Assembly: GCF_025698545.1 (NCBI RefSeq)
Contig: NC_068575.1
Span: 58,661,980 to 58,725,979 of the forward strand
From: Gossypium raimondii
Taxonomy: Eukaryota > Streptophyta > Magnoliopsida > Malvales > Malvaceae
Direction of reading: 5' to 3'
DNA length: 64,000 bases
The notes under the pieces are model-generated. The model worked only from the letters and a program-made list of their open reading frames with translations, was not told where the DNA came from and made no database searches. A program made the position numbers and the translations under genes. Positions within the stretch are counted from its first letter, which is position 1. Every line of letters begins with the position of its first letter. Of this stretch, positions 63,866 to 64,000 are shown piece by piece.

Positions 63866-64000
63866 CATAATATTCATACACAGATAAATAACTCAAACAT
63901 GACAAGAAGATGTGTTATTCAAAATCTGTAAAATATGAATTATTAATTATGAATTATTATACGATGATGACATGACTATTAGCAGAACATGGCATAGATA

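Overview
This window is plant nuclear DNA, AT-rich and full of transposons. Small gene islands with plant-type introns sit among solo LTRs, MITEs, a LINE, a copia fragment and a piece of plastid DNA. The style of the LTR families and the gene content fit a eudicot, most likely cotton (Gossypium) or a close Malvaceae relative. That species call is inference, because no search was possible.

Main content (13.7-48.2 kb): a tandem array of DGAT2 genes, all on the minus strand. DGAT2 is acyl-CoA:diacylglycerol acyltransferase type 2, which makes triacylglycerol at the ER. I assembled five complete nine-exon models with consistent GT/AG junctions and identical intron phases: A (13667-16828), C (27083-29189), D (31637-34867), E (35599-37973) and F (44318-48153), encoding 327 or 330 residues. 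A sixth copy, B, survives as exon 9 (17540-17641) and broken exons 7 and 6 (24716-24935), split by about 6.5 kb of nested retrotransposon sequence. Gene F carries Ala in place of Glu in the otherwise invariant EPHS motif. Gene D has a hAT-type MITE inserted 11 bp inside intron 8, next to the splice donor.

Left flank (1-13.6 kb): several MITEs, a solo LTR (2733-5596), and at 8541-8774 a plus-strand gene for a secreted IDA-like peptide of the IDL6/IDL7 type. Between genes B and C lies a composite plastid insertion (about 25744-26352). It holds the 3' end of the petD intron and most of petD exon 2, joined to a plastid rRNA-operon spacer, and is bracketed by 34-bp direct repeats. Between E and F a Mutator-like MITE (9-bp TSD) contains a 3-kb solo LTR (5-bp TSD).

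Right flank (48.2-64 kb): AT-rich intergenic DNA with MITEs, then a nearly full-length but decayed LINE on the minus strand (about 56346-62026). At the right edge is a frameshifted first exon of a mitochondrial acyl carrier protein gene, followed by exon-like blocks of an unrecognised plus-strand gene.

The DGAT2 copies probably arose by repeated tandem duplication: A with B, and E with F, are the closest pairs by eye. The genes have no operon-like relation to each other; they share exon structure, orientation and, in four of the five, a short upstream motif.
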